Below, one piece after another: positions 59,357 through 64,000 of a stretch of DNA of 64,000 bases (positions are counted from its first letter, which is position 1; each line of letters opens with the position of its first letter). Both the position numbers and the translations under genes were made by a program. Source of the DNA: Adineta vaga (lineage: Eukaryota > Rotifera); the NCBI GenBank assembly GCA_021613535.1, contig CP075493.1, positions 7,130,001-7,194,000 on the forward strand. The letters are read 5' to 3'. The notes beneath the pieces were generated by a model. That model worked only from the letters and a program-made list of their open reading frames with translations, had not been told where the DNA came from and made no database searches.

Positions 59357-59863
59357 TCATCGTTGTTTCGTTTTATCATTTGAAGAGTCAATAATTATAG
59401 TACCAAACCAAGCTTGTTTAGGAAAAAGTACAATAAGTCGTCCGATGCAAACTACTGAAAGGAAAAGACTAAATCCAATTGAAAGAATTGTTCGATGACG
59501 AGTAGAAATCAAAAGATAAATCAAACAGATTTCACTACCAAATAAACCCCAGTAAAGAAAACGACGAACATGAATTAGACCAGCTGTTAAAGTTGGTGTA
59601 TTATATTTTGATGGTACTGCAGCAAACATGAGAGCAGTAATAATAAAAAGCCATGAATTCCACCAGAAAAGAATATGAGTAGTCAATGGAGTTATTTCCT
59701 CAATAGGCTGAAGCATAAATGCAAGAAATGTCGATGGATAAAAATAGATAAAGAAAATCAAACCAAGATTTGACATAGCTTCAGCAAATAAAAGAAGACG
59801 AATAGGTTGATCATTGATTAGACGAAGTTGATTAAAATCGTCAAGTATTGTTTGACGAGACAT
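59357..59863 (-). CDS. unrecognised four-helix membrane protein
   Basis: One intronless frame of 168 aa from ATG 59861-59863 (MSRQTILDDF). Four hydrophobic segments: LLLFAEAMSNLGLIFFIYFY, ILFWWNSWLFIITALMFAAV, FLYWGLFGSEICLIYLLI and ILSIGFSLFLSVVCIGRLIVLF, with a Lys/Asp-rich C-terminal tail (DSSNDKTKQR). The gene converges with the carotenoid ketolase, with only 83 bp between stop codons. Lack of introns is shared with the Gss gene and unlike most neighbours, so foreign origin is possible, but the protein is short and I do not recognise its family. Confidence 0.6.
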   Translation of the reverse strand: MSRQTILDDFNQLRLINDQPIRLLLFAEAMSNLGLIFFIYFYPSTFLAFMLQPIEEITPLTTHILFWWNSWLFIITALMFAAVPSKYNTPTLTAGLIHVRRFLYWGLFGSEICLIYLLISTRHRTILSIGFSLFLSVVCIGRLIVLFPKQAWFGTIIIDSSNDKTKQR

Positions 59864-59887
59864 TATTCTCTTGGTCGAAGAATACAA

Positions 59888-60244
59888 CTATTTATCTCAA
59901 ACAAATAAACTAAAAGAAAACAATTCAATGACGACCTTGGATAATAATAGATGAAAATATTCTTCTCATTAAACTCATTCACCTTATATAGATGTAAGAT
60001 AGAAAAATAATACAGTACACTGATTGGTAAATAAGATTTACAATCATTTTGAGTAATCAAAAACAAAGAAAATAGAATCGACGAATGATTTTTGAAGAAC
60101 GGATAATGTATAATGTTACTAAACACTGTACTGAGAGACTGATATGTCTGGTATTCCTTCAAAATGAGGAAAGAATTAAATGAAAAACCAGTTATTTTTT
60201 ATTTCGGAAAACAGAAAAAAAAACAATAATAATAAACTGAATTA
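59888..60244. other. spacer, nothing identified
   Basis: About 360 bp between the GRWD1 stop and the small membrane protein gene, AT-rich, with no feature recognised. Confidence 0.4.
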
Positions 60245-62009
60245 TTAAGCACTGATCGTTTTAAAGATATTATAACCGGACAATGCAGTACTAAGTAATA
60301 ATCCAGGTATTTGTTTATGCCAATGTACTTCTTTTATATCTGTTTGTCCCATATGAATAAAAAGTAACTGATCAGGTAGATTTTCCGTTGGACTACTATC
60401 ATTAGCAGATGCTTGATCTTTCTTTTCTTCATCATCTTTTTCAACTGCCAAATCCCATAATGTGATTTGATTATCGGCACCAGCTGCAGCAAACACACTA
60501 GAATCTGTATAATGCCATTCAACACTGGTTATAGCTGAACGATGATGTTTAAATGAAGCTACTGGTGTTTGTTTCTATAGAAAAACGATATATATTTAAA
60601 AATTTCAGTACAAAATTTCCTTTTTTTAATACTCACAGAGAATTGTCGTAAATCCCAAACTTTAATATAACCGTCATCACCACCAGAGATCAAAAATGGT
60701 TCAAATTTATTCCAACTAATTACATTCACATCGGATGTATGTGCATCGATTTCTGTAAGCATACATGCTTTTGATGGCATAGCACGAATATCCCATATAC
60801 GTATACTTCGATCAACACTACACGAAGTAAAAACCTTCAAGAGAAAAAAGAAGAAAAGTAATTCATTTTTGAAAATAAAACAATCAGATGTTTTCTTACA
60901 CTTTCTTCATTGGGAGACCATTGAATATCTTCTACAGATGATGTATGACCTATATAAGGTCTTTGATCAACGAGCCATTCGGTTTCATTTGGTTTCCAAA
61001 CATGAATATTTTTTGAACAATCACCAGTTGCTAACACTCCTAATCGAAACAACAAAACATGAAAGTTCGATTTTTCTGATTCTACATCATGTATTTATTC
61101 TATTAACCTGGCGCAACTGGAGACCAATCCATAGCAAAACCTAATAATGAAACCGTTCGTTAAATTGTATCGAAAAGAAAAATCAACATACCTTCTGTCA
61201 TATGTCCATTAAATGTAAATAATGCTTTGGGTGATTCTTGATTTCGAGTATAACTAGCCATCACAGATGAATCATTAACAGCATGAATTAATCGACTTAA
61301 ATCCCAGATATGTACTTTACCAGTATCAGACCATGTTGCTGCTATTTTACGATCATTAATCACTGTTGACTAGAAGAAAGAAAGAAACGATTTTATATAG
61401 AAGATTTTCATTGATTTACTCGTATTCGATTGACACCACCAAAATGTTTCAATGAAACAGATTCAAATTCTGGTTTTGCATCTTCTTCATCATCATCCTC
61501 ATCATCTGATTCGGCATCCGATGTCGTTTCCTAAATAGAAAATTTGTTTGCAATCTTTCTTCTATATTGAAACATACTTTCAACGTTTTTGCTAAATTTG
61601 ACATTTTTACAACCATAACACTATTTCGATCAGGTTTTTCTGCTTGTGTTCCACAAACAATGAACACTGTATGTGGATATTGATTTCTATCCATACCCAA
61701 ATTATCCGGTAGAACATCAAAACTTAAACATGGATCACCTGAAAGAAATATATCGTGGAGGTCTTTCTTCTTCTTCTTTTCATACACAAACTTACCTGTT
61801 TGTGCTTCATGAAACATTTCATATGCACTTTCTTCACGAACAAGTTCTTCATCTTCATTCAATGGATCACCGGGTAAATAAACTTGTTTTGTTACTTGAT
61901 TATTTTCATCTTCGGCCTCCATATCTTCATAGTCATTATCCTCATTTTTAGTGTCTTTCACTTTTTTTTCTAATTTCTTTTTCTTATTTTTTCCTTTGGT
62001 TTTAACCAT
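60245..62009 (-). CDS. GRWD1: glutamate-rich WD-repeat protein 1 (GRWD1)
   Basis: GRWD1 (yeast Rrb1) is a WD-repeat chaperone for ribosomal protein uL3 and acts in ribosome biogenesis. About eight exons. The start is [19 protein letters not shown] (ATG 62007-62009). Landmarks: [60 protein letters not shown], an acidic patch [15 protein letters not shown], then WD repeats [98 protein letters not shown] and [17 protein letters not shown]. The end is [18 protein letters not shown]-like sequence to FKTISA. METTL18 in this window also acts on uL3, but the two are about 48 kb apart. Confidence 0.95.
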
Positions 62010-62025
62010 TTTTCTTTTCAATGAT

Positions 62026-62040
62026 CTAAAACACAACAGC
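62026..62040 (-). promoter_or_regulatory. candidate trans-splice acceptor before GRWD1
   Basis: The minus strand reads GCTGTTGTGTTTTAG, ending 16 nt before the GRWD1 ATG, in the 197-bp gap after the PCYT2 stop. Confidence 0.4.
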
Positions 62041-62206
62041 CACTTTATATATAAACAAATGCATCGTAAGAGTAAGACAAATCAAACAGATATTGTTTTG
62101 TTTAATAAAAAACGAAAGCATGAATAAAATGTGACATGACCACGAGCACGAAAAAAAGAGATCTACTTAAAATAGTTATTATCTTTTGTTGTATAGAATA
62201 AAAAAC

Positions 62207-63928
<1,722 letters not shown>

Positions 63929-64000
63929 TCAATTAATATTATCGTAAGAACGAATAAGATGAGATGAAACAATATATAACATCGATCGATCAATCAATCA

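Overview
The window is nuclear DNA of a small-genome animal, most likely a bdelloid rotifer (inference). It is AT-rich, genes are split by many short GT-AG introns (mostly about 50-70 nt), and genes are closely packed. Nearly all recognisable genes are animal genes: rootletin, a Pax gene, IQCE, METTL18, UBOX5, UNG, GTPBP4, ATG101, FTSJ1, MFAP1, GRWD1, PCYT2, RYBP and CISD3. Two genes of bacterial type, a glutathionylspermidine synthetase/amidase and a CrtW-type carotenoid ketolase, sit among them. Foreign genes scattered among metazoan genes with short introns is the known bdelloid pattern.

Layout. 1-2015: 3' part of an unrecognised + strand gene. 4.8-8.6 kb: a PA-TM-RING E3 ligase and a frameshifted Kv channel. 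9.2-10.9 kb: an unrecognised Arg/Ser-rich protein. 11.6-18.8 kb, minus strand: METTL18, UBOX5, UNG, GTPBP4. 21.0-32.3 kb: rootletin on +. 34.0-35.9 kb: a Pax2/5/8-like gene with an aberrant homeodomain. 36.5-40.0 kb: a secreted-protein gene, a long inverted-repeat element and decayed Cys-rich and kelch exons. 40.5-44.5 kb minus: IQCE, divergent from alanine aminotransferase (44.8-47.3 kb +), which has two alternative first exons. 49.0-50.8 kb +: intronless Gss. 51.4-58.0 kb minus: RYBP, CISD3, ATG101, FTSJ1, MFAP1, closely spaced. 58.2-59.3 kb +: CrtW-like ketolase. 59.4-63.9 kb minus: a small membrane protein, GRWD1, PCYT2.

The strongest organisational signal is on the minus strand. Consecutive genes are separated by 15-200 bp, and each downstream ATG is preceded at short range by a pyrimidine tract plus AG. 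In the extreme case UBOX5 and METTL18 are 15 nt apart and the gap is itself a splice acceptor. This suggests operons resolved by spliced-leader trans-splicing, a process known in bdelloids. The main novelty candidates are these operons, the dual-first-exon alanine aminotransferase (probably mitochondrial and cytosolic isoforms), the two horizontally acquired enzymes, the Pax homeodomain lacking W48/F49/N51, and the fold-back element with its neighbouring pseudogene.

Limits: exon ends were read by eye from GT-AG signals and reading frame. Several genes (Kv channel, rootletin N-terminus, METTL18 N-terminus) contain single-base frame problems that may be real lesions or assembly errors.
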